NCBI GenBank assembly: GCA_045650425.1
Contig: JAZRRD010000104.1
Coordinates: 1-23,681 of the forward strand
DNA length: 23,681 nt
Reading direction: 5' to 3'
Source: RGIG1752 sp045650425
GTDB taxonomy: Bacteria; Bacillota_I; Bacilli_A; RF39; UBA660
Both the position numbers and the translations under genes were made by a program. Positions 7,194-15,106 of this stretch are shown here, piece after piece. Position 1 is the stretch's first letter. The number at the start of each line of letters is the position of its first letter. The notes beneath the pieces are model-generated. The model made no database searches and was not told where the DNA came from. It saw only the letters and a program-made list of their open reading frames with translations.

Positions 7194-7664
7194 ATGAAAA
7201 AAGAAGAAAAATTTGTTTTAACTGCACAAGGTTATCTTGATTTAGAAGAAGAATTAAATAATTTAAAAACTGTAAAAAGGCCAGAAGTTATTAAAGCTTT
7301 AAAAGAAGCTAGAGCTATGGGAGATTTATCTGAAAATGCTGATTATGATGCAGCTAGAAATGATCAAGCACAACTTGAAGCGCGTATAAAAGAATTAGAA
7401 TATAAATTAGAACATAGTGAAATTGCAGATTCTGCTAAGGGGTCTGATACAATTAATATTGGTTCTACAATTGTTGTTAAATACGATGATGGAGAAGAAG
7501 ATGAATATGTTATTGTTGGTTCAGTTGAAGCTGATCCATTCAACAATAGAATTTCTGTAGAGTCTCCAATTGGTAAGGCAGTACTTGGACATAAAGAACA
7601 TGAAATGGTTGATGTTGATAGCCCTAATGGTTCTTATCAAGTTGAAATTGTAAAGGTTAGTTAA
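7194..7664 (+). CDS. greA: Transcription elongation factor GreA
   Basis: A 156-residue factor that enters the RNA polymerase secondary channel and stimulates cleavage of backtracked transcripts. The N-terminal coiled coil contains GYLDLEEELNNLKTVKRPEVIKAL, and its tip has the acidic pair in GDLSENADYDAARNDQ that coordinates the catalytic metal. The C-terminal FKBP-like domain includes ISVESPIGKAVLGHKEHEMVDV. Length is typical. The ATG at 7194 is preferred over an in-frame GTG at 7185 because GAAGGTGG lies just upstream. It closes the operon and is followed by a terminator. Confidence 0.96.
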   Translation: MKKEEKFVLTAQGYLDLEEELNNLKTVKRPEVIKALKEARAMGDLSENADYDAARNDQAQLEARIKELEYKLEHSEIADSAKGSDTINIGSTIVVKYDDGEEDEYVIVGSVEADPFNNRISVESPIGKAVLGHKEHEMVDVDSPNGSYQVEIVKVS

Positions 7665-7683
7665 TAAATGATGTAAAGTATAT

Positions 7684-7711
7684 AAGTTCTTGATAAAAGA
7701 ACTTTTTATTT
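7684..7711 (+). terminator. Terminator after greA
   Basis: Stem AAGTTCTT (7684-7691) with AAGAACTT (7697-7704), 5-nt loop, then TTTATTTT. It ends the ireB-greA operon. Confidence 0.85.
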
Positions 7712-7755
7712 TGGTTAAAAATAGTTATAATAAAAATATAGAAAGTAGGGTTAAT

Positions 7756-8477
7756 ATGAAAAATATAGAAAAGTATATTATTGGTATATTAGTATTTGTA
7801 GCAGTTGGAACAATAGGTGCAGCAGTTTATTTTGGAATTAATGTTGACAAAGATAATTCTAAAAAAGAAGATAATATTCGGGAATTATCATATAAGGATT
7901 ATGATATAGGCGAAAAAGTAACTGTAAAACTAAATAGCTTGACAGAAGAAACATTTTACGTTTTAAAACAATCACCAGAAAAAGATGAATTTGTTACTTT
8001 ATTTGCTGAGAAAATATAGGTACAGGAGCATTTAATTCAGATTTTTCTGATGGAAATGAATATAAAGGCTCCTTAATTGAGAAAAAATTAAATGAATTGA
8101 CTAGTACATGGTTTAATGTTGCAGAAAAGAGATTAATTACTGTTGATGAAATTGAAGCAACAGGTTTGACCGAGAAAAAAATTGAAGAAAGATGCATTGA
8201 AGGGGATTGTCCTGAAGAATATACTTATGTAAAAGAAAATACTTTTTTGCTGTACTCTGACAATGAAATTTATTGGACAATGACAAAAGTAAATGAGAAT
8301 TCTGCTGAAGCGGGCAACACAAACCATTATGTATATTTAATTAACACATCGGGTTCTATAGATGTTCATATTGTTGGATATGAACCAGGTGGACAATGGA
8401 ATGAAGATGGGCAAGCGTTTAACAATTACGGAATAAGGCCGGTTATAACTGTTTCTAAAAAATTCTTAAAACACTAA
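7756..8477 (+). pseudogene. Frameshifted membrane-anchored surface protein, DUF6273-type
   Basis: The 5' part encodes MKNIEKYI followed by a transmembrane helix (about residues 7-28) and an extracellular domain (IGEKVTVKLNSLTEETFYVLKQS) that ends at a TAG in the run AAAATATAG (8011-8019). Adding one A to the AAAA at 8011-8014 restores a continuous reading frame (FAEKNIGTGAFNSDFSDGN) through to 8477. The rest carries SLIEKKLNELTSTWFNVAEKRLITVDE and ends with IYWTMTKV and NYGIRPVITVSKKFL. This layout is common among gut-Firmicute surface proteins annotated DUF6273. The break is a one-base loss in an A tract: a true pseudogene, a phase-variable slip site or an assembly error. The intact product would be about 240 residues. 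A ribosome site (AGTAGGG) precedes the ATG. Confidence 0.75.
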
Positions 8478-8500
8478 GCTCTGTTAAAGAGCTTTTAAAT
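8476..8500 (+). terminator. Terminator between the DUF6273-type gene and hrcA
   Basis: Stem AAGCTCT (8476-8482) with AGAGCTT (8488-8494), loop GTTAA, followed by a T-rich stretch. It overlaps the stop codon of the upstream reading frame and insulates the heat-shock operon. Confidence 0.7.
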
Positions 8501-8510
8501 TTCTATATAA

Positions 8511-8538
8511 TTAGCACTTTAAGGTTGACAAGTGCTAA
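8511..8538 (+). promoter_or_regulatory. CIRCE operator 1 (HrcA binding site)
   Basis: TTAGCACTT (8511-8519) and AAGTGCTAA (8530-8538) form a perfect 9-bp inverted repeat close to the CIRCE consensus TTAGCACTC-N9-GAGTGCTAA. The spacer is 10 nt, one more than the usual 9. The -35 box of the hrcA promoter lies in the spacer and right arm, so HrcA binding would block RNA polymerase. Confidence 0.9.
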
Positions 8539-8553
8539 TAGTTTACATATAAT
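8525..8553 (+). promoter_or_regulatory. Sigma-A promoter of the hrcA heat-shock operon
   Basis: Consensus -35 TTGACA (8525-8530), 17-nt spacer, consensus -10 TATAAT (8548-8553). The -35 is inside CIRCE 1 and the predicted start point, near 8560, falls at the beginning of CIRCE 2. Confidence 0.9.
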
Positions 8554-8557
8554 TAAA

Positions 8558-8584
8558 TTAGCACTAAAGGATTATGTGTGCTAA
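8558..8584 (+). promoter_or_regulatory. CIRCE-like operator 2
   Basis: TTAGCAC (8558-8564) and GTGCTAA (8578-8584) are inverted over 7 bp with 13 nt between them. That is exactly the spacing of these blocks in the CIRCE consensus, although the two inner arm bases do not pair. It lies between the -10 box and the hrcA coding start and could also fold in the mRNA around the ribosome site. Confidence 0.65.
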
Positions 8585-9621
8585 GTGAGGCGAATGCTTT
8601 GGATATAAGACAAAAAGAATTATTAAAAGAAATCGTAGAGAATTATATTAAGACAGTTAAACCTGTTGGAAGTAAGGCTTTGTGTGAGAAATTTAATTGT
8701 TCATCAGCAACAATTAGAAATGAAATGGCAGCTTTAGAGGAAATGGGATATATTGAAAAGAATCATATCTCTTCTGGAAGAATACCTTCAGAAAAAGGAT
8801 ATAAGTATTACACAGAGAACTTAATGAAACCAAAAGAGTTAACTGGCGAAGATGTATTAAAACTTCAAACGATATTTAGTAATAAGCAATTAGAACTTAA
8901 TGATGCTATTAGTAAGTGTATGGAAATCATTAGCGATTTAACTAATTATACAAGTGTAGTACTTGGTAAAAATAGTAGTGAGAATACACTTAAACAAGTT
9001 AGTATAATTCCATTAGATAACAACAAAGTCGTAGCACTTGTTTGTACTGATAAAGGAATGGTAGAAAACAAACAATTTATGTTACCTCCGAATACGGAAG
9101 TGAAAGAAGTTGTTAAAACTTGTGAAATCATTAATAAGATGCTTGTAGGAACCCCAATTAATGAGATAGGTCAAAGACTAGAGTTTGAGATTAAACCTAT
9201 TATTTCCAGACAAATAAATCAATATGAAGCTATCTATAATATCTTCTATGATTCATTTAGAAATTTTATGGAAAATACATCAAATATTCATGTTAGTGGT
9301 AAGGCTAAACTCTTAGAGCAACCTGAATATAATAATACTAATGATATGAAAAGAATAATTAATAAATTAGAAAACGAAGATATCATTAGAAAAATTGAAC
9401 AATCTGATAGTAACGATGATATTAGAATTTACATTGGAGATGAAAATGATTTTGATTCTAATGTAACGGTTATAAAGAGTCGTTATCATAAAAATGGTGA
9501 AGAAGGAACAATTGCTATAATTGGTCCAAAGAGAATGGAATATGATAGAGTCGTAGGATTAATGAAATACATTAATGATTATATTTCAGATATAGAAAAG
9601 GAAGATGATGATGAATTCTAA
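8578..9621 (+). CDS. hrcA: Heat-inducible transcription repressor HrcA
   Basis: A 347-residue repressor that binds CIRCE sites and whose folding depends on chaperonin in other Firmicutes. The N-terminal winged helix shows IRQKELLKEIVENYIKTVKPVGSKAL, followed by SSATIRNEMAALEEMGYI and SSGRIPSEKGYKYY. The GAF-like core ends with GPKRMEYDRVVGLMKYI. Two starts are possible. GTG 8578 has AAAGGA six bases upstream but adds seven residues and sits on CIRCE 2. TTG 8599 has GTGAGG eight bases upstream and gives MDIRQKELL, which matches where family members begin. The longer form is listed, with the real start unresolved. It is first in its operon and overlaps grpE. Confidence 0.95.
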   Translation: MLSEANALDIRQKELLKEIVENYIKTVKPVGSKALCEKFNCSSATIRNEMAALEEMGYIEKNHISSGRIPSEKGYKYYTENLMKPKELTGEDVLKLQTIFSNKQLELNDAISKCMEIISDLTNYTSVVLGKNSSENTLKQVSIIPLDNNKVVALVCTDKGMVENKQFMLPPNTEVKEVVKTCEIINKMLVGTPINEIGQRLEFEIKPIISRQINQYEAIYNIFYDSFRNFMENTSNIHVSGKAKLLEQPEYNNTNDMKRIINKLENEDIIRKIEQSDSNDDIRIYIGDENDFDSNVTVIKSRYHKNGEEGTIAIIGPKRMEYDRVVGLMKYINDYISDIEKEDDDEF

Positions 9622-10171
9622 TGAAGAAATCTTCGAGAAAGATGTAAAGCAAGAAGAAGTAAAAGAAGAAAAAAAGAAAGAATGTAAAAAAGATAAAAAA
9701 GAAAAATGTAAACATTCTGAAGCAATCGAAAAGTTAGAAAAAAAAAAAGCTGAATTAAATGATAAGCTTTTAAGAGTAACTGCAGAAATGCAAAATATGA
9801 AAAGAAGATATGACGAAGAAATAAGTCGTATATATAAATATGATGGTGAAGATTTAGCTAAAAAACTTTTACCAGTAATTGATAATTTTGAAAGAGCAAT
9901 TCTTATGGATGATGTTAATTTAGAAGATGAACTTTCAAAATTCTTAAGTGGATTTAAAATGATTTATGGAAATCTAAGAGATATTTTAAAAAATAAAGGT
10001 ATCGAAGAAATTGATTGTTTAAATAAACCATTTGATCCAACAAAAATGGATGCTATTTTAACTGAAAAAGTTGAAGGCGTTGACGGAAACGTAGTAATTG
10101 ATGTATTACAAAAAGGATACATCTATAATGATAAAGTTATAAGACCTGCCATGGTTAAGGTAAGCGAATAA
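9611..10171 (+). CDS. grpE: Nucleotide exchange factor GrpE
   Basis: A 186-residue co-chaperone that releases ADP from DnaK. The N-terminal 45 residues are very Lys/Glu-rich and probably disordered. A long coiled coil follows (LEKKKAELNDKLLRVTAEMQNMKRRYDEE). The DnaK-contacting beta domain holds the GrpE signature: FDPTKMDAIL, then VIDVLQKGYIYNDKVIRPAMVKVS. Three successive in-frame ATGs (9605, 9608, 9611) lie in the hrcA 3' end. AAGGA at 9598-9602 gives the best spacing for 9608 or 9611. The overlap with hrcA implies coupled translation. Confidence 0.95.
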   Translation: MNSNEEIFEKDVKQEEVKEEKKKECKKDKKEKCKHSEAIEKLEKKKAELNDKLLRVTAEMQNMKRRYDEEISRIYKYDGEDLAKKLLPVIDNFERAILMDDVNLEDELSKFLSGFKMIYGNLRDILKNKGIEEIDCLNKPFDPTKMDAILTEKVEGVDGNVVIDVLQKGYIYNDKVIRPAMVKVSE

Positions 10172-10185
10172 GGAGAGTGAATAAT

Positions 10186-12036
10186 ATGGCAAAAATTATA
10201 GGTATTGACTTAGGTACAACAAATAGTTGTGTATCAGTATTAGAAGGTGGGGAACCTAAGGTTATCCCAAATGCAGAAGGAAATAGAACAACTCCTTCAG
10301 TAGTTGCTTTTAAAGGCGACGAAGAAATGGTTGGAGAAACTGCAAAACGTCAAGCAGTTACAAATGTAAAAGGAACAGTTGCTTCAGTAAAAAGAAAAAT
10401 GGGAACTAAAGAAAAAGTTGAAGCAAATGATAAAAAATATACTCCAGAAGAAATTAGTGCAAAGATTTTATCTAAATTAAAAGCGGATGCAGAAAGCTAT
10501 CTTGGAGAAAAAGTAACTAAAGCTGTTATTACAGTTCCAGCATACTTCAATGATGCTGAACGTCAAGCTACTAAAAATGCTGGTAAAATTGCTGGTTTAG
10601 AAGTAGAAAGAATTATTAATGAACCAACAGCTGCAGCATTAGCTTATGGACTTGATAAACAAGATAAATTACAAACTATCTTAGTATACGATTTAGGTGG
10701 AGGTACTTTTGACGTATCTATCCTTGAATTAGGTGATGGAGTATTTGAAGTTAAATCAACTAGTGGAAATAATAAACTAGGTGGAGATGACTTTGACGAA
10801 AGAGTTCAAGAATACTTAATCGAAGAATTTAAAAAGGAACATGGAATTGATTTATCTAAAGATAAAATGGCTATGCAACGTTTAAAAGATGCTGCTGAAA
10901 AAGCTAAAAAAGATTTATCTGGTATGACAAATGCTCAAATTAGTTTACCATTTATTTCTCAAACAGATGAAGGTCCAGTTCATTTAGAAACTACATTATC
11001 AAAAGCTAAATTTGAAGATTTATGTCGTGACTTATTTGATTCTACTATGGAACCTGTAAGAAAAGCGCTTAAAGACGCAAAACTAAAAGCTAGTGATATT
11101 GATCAAGTGATTTTAGTTGGTGGATCTACTCGTATTCCATATATTCAAGAATTAGTTAAAAAAGAATTAGGAAAAGAACCAAATAAGAGCGTTAACCCTG
11201 ATGAAGTAGTTGCTATGGGTGCTGCTATTCAAGGTGGAGTTTTAACTGGTGAAGTTGAAGATTTAGTATTATTAGACGTTACTCCATTATCTTTAGGATT
11301 AGAAACTTTAGGAAATGTTATGACAGTATTAATTCCAAGAAATACAACAATTCCTACAAGTAAATCACAAGTATTTAGTACTGCTGTAGATAATCAACCA
11401 GCTGTTGATATTCATGTATTACAAGGTGAAAGGCCAATGGCTGCAGATAATAAAACATTAGGAAACTTCCAACTTACAAATATCCCTCCAGCTCCAAGAG
11501 GAATTCCTCAAATCGAAGTTAAATTTGATATTGATGCTAATGGTATCGTTAACGTAACTGCTAAAGATTTAGGAACTAATAAAGAACAATCAATTACAAT
11601 TACATCATCAACTAACTTAACAGATGAAGAAATTGATAAGATGATGAAAGAAGCTGAAGCTAATAAAGAAGCAGATGAAAAACGTAAAGCTGAAGCAGAT
11701 GTAAGAAATGAAGCTGATTCAATGATTTTTGCTACTGAAAAAGCTATCAAAGATTTAGGCGATAAAGTAGATGAAAAAGACAAAAAAGATGCTGAAGAAA
11801 AAATCGAAGAATTAAAGAAAGCTTTAGAGGAAAAAGATTTTGATGCTGAAGATGTTAAAAAGAAAACTGAAAGCTTAAATGAAGTTGCTATGAAACTTGC
11901 TACAAAGGTTTATGAAGAAGCAGCAAAAGCTCAGCAAGCAGAAAGTGCTGAAGAAACAGAAGTTGAAGATAAAAAAGATACAAAGAAAAACAAAAAGAAC
12001 GATGATGTAGAAGAAGCTTCTTACGAAGAAAAATAG
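10186..12036 (+). CDS. dnaK: Chaperone protein DnaK (Hsp70)
   Basis: A 616-residue ATP-dependent chaperone working with DnaJ and GrpE. The ATPase domain shows GIDLGTTNSCVSVLEG at the N-terminus, VYDLGGGTFDVSILE (phosphate 2 motif) and ILVGGSTRIPYIQELV. The linker VLLDVTPLSLGLET precedes the substrate-binding beta domain, and a helical lid follows from about residue 490. It is the short Gram-positive form that lacks the insertion found in proteobacterial DnaK. The ATG at 10186 follows AAGGAGAGTG; an in-frame GTG nine bases earlier is part of that ribosome site. The tail is Glu/Lys-rich. Confidence 0.98.
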   Translation: MAKIIGIDLGTTNSCVSVLEGGEPKVIPNAEGNRTTPSVVAFKGDEEMVGETAKRQAVTNVKGTVASVKRKMGTKEKVEANDKKYTPEEISAKILSKLKADAESYLGEKVTKAVITVPAYFNDAERQATKNAGKIAGLEVERIINEPTAAALAYGLDKQDKLQTILVYDLGGGTFDVSILELGDGVFEVKSTSGNNKLGGDDFDERVQEYLIEEFKKEHGIDLSKDKMAMQRLKDAAEKAKKDLSGMTNAQISLPFISQTDEGPVHLETTLSKAKFEDLCRDLFDSTMEPVRKALKDAKLKASDIDQVILVGGSTRIPYIQELVKKELGKEPNKSVNPDEVVAMGAAIQGGVLTGEVEDLVLLDVTPLSLGLETLGNVMTVLIPRNTTIPTSKSQVFSTAVDNQPAVDIHVLQGERPMAADNKTLGNFQLTNIPPAPRGIPQIEVKFDIDANGIVNVTAKDLGTNKEQSITITSSTNLTDEEIDKMMKEAEANKEADEKRKAEADVRNEADSMIFATEKAIKDLGDKVDEKDKKDAEEKIEELKKALEEKDFDAEDVKKKTESLNEVAMKLATKVYEEAAKAQQAESAEETEVEDKKDTKKNKKNDDVEEASYEEK

Positions 12037-12046
12037 TTATAAGATT

Positions 12047-12070
12047 AAGGTTCTAGGAAACTAGAACCTT
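12047..12070 (+). terminator. Strong hairpin between dnaK and pepF, weak terminator or processing site
   Basis: Perfect 10-bp stem AAGGTTCTAG (12047-12056) with CTAGAACCTT (12061-12070) closing a GAAA tetraloop. The sequence after it (GCTTAAATG) has no T run, so full termination is doubtful. It may instead stabilise the hrcA-grpE-dnaK 3' end or reduce read-through into pepF and dnaJ. Confidence 0.55.
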
Positions 12071-12091
12071 GCTTAAATGAAAGGGATAATT

Positions 12092-13882
12092 ATGAGCAAA
12101 CATTATAAAAATAGAGATGAAATCCCCAGTGAATATAAATGGGATTTATCCTTAATGTTAAATATTGATGAGTTACATAAATATATAAAAAAAGTAAATG
12201 AGCTTATAGAAAAATTAATGGGATTTGAAAGTCATATTTTAGATAATAGTGATAATTTATTAGCATTTTTAGAACTTGATAAAGAATTAGATTTGTTAAG
12301 TACTAAATTGTATTTGTATTCTCATTTAGATTGTGATACCAATACAAAAGATTCTAATCGTCAAGCTTTAAAAATGAAGGTGATGAAAATATTTGAAATT
12401 ATGGGTAATAAGCTTTCTTTTGTTACCCCGGAGTTACTTAATAAAGATTTGGAATATGTAAAAAGTTTATTAAAAGAAAAAGAAGATTTAAAAAAATATA
12501 ATTTTTACTTTGAAGAATTATATCGTGATAAAGCCCATATTCTAAGTAAGGAAGAAGAAAAACTATTAAGTTTAACTTCACCATTGTTAAGAACTGCTAA
12601 AAATACATATTATAATTTATGTAATGCAGATAGTATATTTGATAAAGTAAAAGATGACAATGGTGTTTTAGTAGAATTAACTGAAAGTAATTATACAAAT
12701 TTATTGAATTCTAAAAATAGGAATGTTAGAAAAAATGTGTTTAAAAAGTATTATAATTTTTATTCTGAACATAAAAATACTTTAGGTAGTATTTATGCTA
12801 GTAAGATTAAAGAAGATTTCTTTGTAAGTGAAGCTCGTAAATATAAGAGTCCTTTAGAAATGAGTCTTTATGCGGATAATATTGATGTAAGTTTATATGA
12901 TCATTTAATTAATCAAGTTCATAAATATTTACCGCTTGAATATAGATATTTAGACTACCGAAGAAAAGCTTGTCAGTTAGATAAACTTCATATGTATGAT
13001 ATGTATTATAACCCAGTTATAAATAATGATTCTAAATATACTTTCGAAGATGCTAAAAACATAGTAAGAGAAGCACTAAAACCATTGGGTGAAAAATATT
13101 TAGAAAAGTTAGAAGAGCAATTTAACAATAGATGGACGGATGTATATCCTTGTGATGGAAAAAAATCCGGAGCATATCAATGGTCATATTATGGAGTTCC
13201 AACATATGTTTTGCTTAATCATAATGATGATTTAAAATCCGTGGAGACATTAGCTCATGAATATGGTCATGCAATGCATACAGCATTTTCTTGTGAATAC
13301 CAAGATTATGTATATCATAGTTACCCAATATTTTTAGCAGAAATTGCATCAACAGTTAATGAAGTATTATTAGTAGAGTATATGTACAATAAAACGGATG
13401 ATAAAAATGAAAGGAAAGCAATAATTTTAGACTTATTAGATAAGTATAGAACTACTATATTTAGACAAACTATGTTTGCAGAATTTGAACGTATTGCTCA
13501 TGATAAAGAAGAACAAGGAATTTCTTTAACTGAAGAAGAATTATCTAATACATATTATGATTTAAATAAATTGTATTTCGGTGATGCTGTTGTAAGTGAT
13601 GAAGAAATTAGATATGAATGGATGAGAATACCACATTTTTATACTCCTTTTTATGTATATAAATATGCTACTGGTTTAATTAGTGCAGTATCTATCGCTA
13701 CTTCTATTTTAAAAGGAGAAGAAGGTGCTAAAGAAAAGTATATTAAGTTCTTAAGTAGTGGAGGAAGTAATTACCCTTTAGAAATATTAAAACTTGCTGG
13801 TATAGATATTACTACTGATAAACCTTATGAAGATGCATTTAAATATTTTGAAGAAAAATTAAAGATTTTAGAAGAAGATTAA
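12092..13882 (+). CDS. pepF: Oligoendopeptidase F (M3 family zinc metallopeptidase)
   Basis: A 596-residue cytoplasmic peptidase of the M3B family that degrades short peptides. The zinc motif HEYGH (residues 389-393, in ETLAHEYGHAMHTAF) supplies two His ligands and the catalytic Glu. AEIASTVNE about 25 residues later gives the third ligand. The C-terminal substrate region has YEWMRIPHFYTPFYVYKYATG, a family hallmark. There is no signal peptide. The start ATG 12092 is chosen over 12077 because AAAGGGA lies between them at proper spacing. It lies between dnaK and dnaJ, where Bacillus has no gene, and would be co-transcribed with the chaperones unless the preceding hairpin terminates. Confidence 0.94.
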   Translation: MSKHYKNRDEIPSEYKWDLSLMLNIDELHKYIKKVNELIEKLMGFESHILDNSDNLLAFLELDKELDLLSTKLYLYSHLDCDTNTKDSNRQALKMKVMKIFEIMGNKLSFVTPELLNKDLEYVKSLLKEKEDLKKYNFYFEELYRDKAHILSKEEEKLLSLTSPLLRTAKNTYYNLCNADSIFDKVKDDNGVLVELTESNYTNLLNSKNRNVRKNVFKKYYNFYSEHKNTLGSIYASKIKEDFFVSEARKYKSPLEMSLYADNIDVSLYDHLINQVHKYLPLEYRYLDYRRKACQLDKLHMYDMYYNPVINNDSKYTFEDAKNIVREALKPLGEKYLEKLEEQFNNRWTDVYPCDGKKSGAYQWSYYGVPTYVLLNHNDDLKSVETLAHEYGHAMHTAFSCEYQDYVYHSYPIFLAEIASTVNEVLLVEYMYNKTDDKNERKAIILDLLDKYRTTIFRQTMFAEFERIAHDKEEQGISLTEEELSNTYYDLNKLYFGDAVVSDEEIRYEWMRIPHFYTPFYVYKYATGLISAVSIATSILKGEEGAKEKYIKFLSSGGSNYPLEILKLAGIDITTDKPYEDAFKYFEEKLKILEED

Positions 13883-13894
13883 CGAGGTGTTGTT

Positions 13895-15016
13895 ATGAAT
13901 AAAAAAGATTATTATGAGGTATTAGGAGTTTCTAAGAGTGCTACTGATGAAGAAATTAAACGTTCTTTTAGAAAGTTAGCTAAACAATATCATCCAGATG
14001 TAAATAAAGAACCTGGAGCGGAAGAAAAATTCAAAGAAATTGGAGAAGCTTATGCTATTTTGTCTGATCCACAAAAACGCCAACAATACGATCAATTTGG
14101 TCATCAAGCATTTACTAATGGTGCAGGAGGAGCAGGATTTTCAGGCTTCAATGTAAATGACATCGATTTAGGAAGTATTTTTGAGGATTTATTTGGTGGT
14201 GGTTTTGGTTTTGGTGGATTTGGCGGAGGCTCTAGACGTTCATCAAATAGACCACAAAAAGGTGAAGATAGTTTAATTCGTATTAAACTTACTTTTGAAG
14301 AAGCTGTATTTGGGTGTAAAAAAAGTATTAATTTAGAATTAAATGAGGAATGTGATAAATGTTCTGGAAAAGGTGGTTTTCATGAACAAACTTGTGCTAC
14401 TTGTGGTGGAAGAGGAAGAGTAATTTCGCAGCAAAGTTCATTATTTGGAACATTTCAAACTCAAACTACTTGTCCTGATTGTCGTGGTAATGGAAAATCA
14501 TTTAAAGAAACATGTAATGAATGTCGTGAAACAGGGCATATAAGAAGTAAAAAAGAAATTGTTATAACTGTACCTGAAGGTATTGACGATGGAATGCAAC
14601 AAAGAATTTCTGGAAAAGGTTCTGCAGGTTATAATGGCGGACCTAATGGAGATATATACATAGAGTATTCAGTAGGAACACATGACATTTTTGAAAGAGA
14701 AGAAGAAGACATTTATTTAGAAGTTCCTCTTACAATTACTGAAGCAGTATTAGGATGTAAAAAAGAAATACCTACGCTAGATGGCGTTGTAAAATTAGAA
14801 GTTAAACAAGGGACTCAAAATTTAGATAAAGTAAAACTAAAAGGTAAAGGAATTAAACGAGTTAACTCATCAAGTAAAGGCGATATGTTTGTTGTATTTA
14901 ATGTAGTAATTCCAACCAAATTAAGCCGTAAACAAAAAGAATTGTTTAAAGAACTTGATGAAACAGATTTGGATGATGAATCTGAATTTAAAAAATTTAG
15001 AAAACATTTAAAATAA
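13895..15016 (+). CDS. dnaJ: Chaperone protein DnaJ (type I Hsp40)
   Basis: A 373-residue co-chaperone that delivers substrates to DnaK and stimulates its ATPase. Domains in order: J domain (residues 1-70) with the HPD motif in YHPDVN; Gly/Phe linker (about 75-120); zinc domain with four CxxC repeats (CDKCSGKG, CATCGGRG, CPDCRGNG, CNECRETG); two beta-barrel substrate domains; dimerisation tail. The fourth repeat departs from CxxCxGxG at its first glycine (E in place of G), but all eight cysteines are present. GAGGTG precedes the ATG and the gene begins 12 bases after pepF. A terminator follows. Confidence 0.97.
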   Translation: MNKKDYYEVLGVSKSATDEEIKRSFRKLAKQYHPDVNKEPGAEEKFKEIGEAYAILSDPQKRQQYDQFGHQAFTNGAGGAGFSGFNVNDIDLGSIFEDLFGGGFGFGGFGGGSRRSSNRPQKGEDSLIRIKLTFEEAVFGCKKSINLELNEECDKCSGKGGFHEQTCATCGGRGRVISQQSSLFGTFQTQTTCPDCRGNGKSFKETCNECRETGHIRSKKEIVITVPEGIDDGMQQRISGKGSAGYNGGPNGDIYIEYSVGTHDIFEREEEDIYLEVPLTITEAVLGCKKEIPTLDGVVKLEVKQGTQNLDKVKLKGKGIKRVNSSSKGDMFVVFNVVIPTKLSRKQKELFKELDETDLDDESEFKKFRKHLK

Positions 15017-15022
15017 TATTTA

Positions 15023-15051
15023 GAACAAAGAGAGTAATCTCTTTGTTCTTT
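15023..15051 (+). terminator. Terminator of the heat-shock operon
   Basis: Eleven-base stem GAACAAAGAGA (15023-15033) with TCTCTTTGTTC (15038-15048), loop GTAA, followed by TTTGG. The U tract is short but the stem is strong and the next gene has its own promoter. Confidence 0.8.
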
Positions 15052-15053
15052 GG

Positions 15054-15082
15054 TTGACATAAAATGCGTAAAATAGTATACT
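15054..15082 (+). promoter_or_regulatory. Sigma-A promoter of the DUF6273-type surface protein gene
   Basis: -35 TTGACA (15054-15059), 17-nt spacer, -10 TATACT (15077-15082), 24 bases before the ATG. It lies immediately behind the dnaJ terminator. Confidence 0.85.
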
Positions 15083-15106
15083 TAATCTAAGATAGGATAT
15101 GATGAT

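Noticed and set aside
7711..7731. TTGGTT and TATAAT before the frameshifted surface gene
   Set aside because: Only nine bases separate them; I could not define a convincing promoter although one is likely after the greA terminator.
11508..11783. Minus-strand frame of about 90 codons within dnaK
   Set aside because: Antisense shadow of the helical lid region; Ser/Ala/Leu-rich low-complexity product, no ribosome site.
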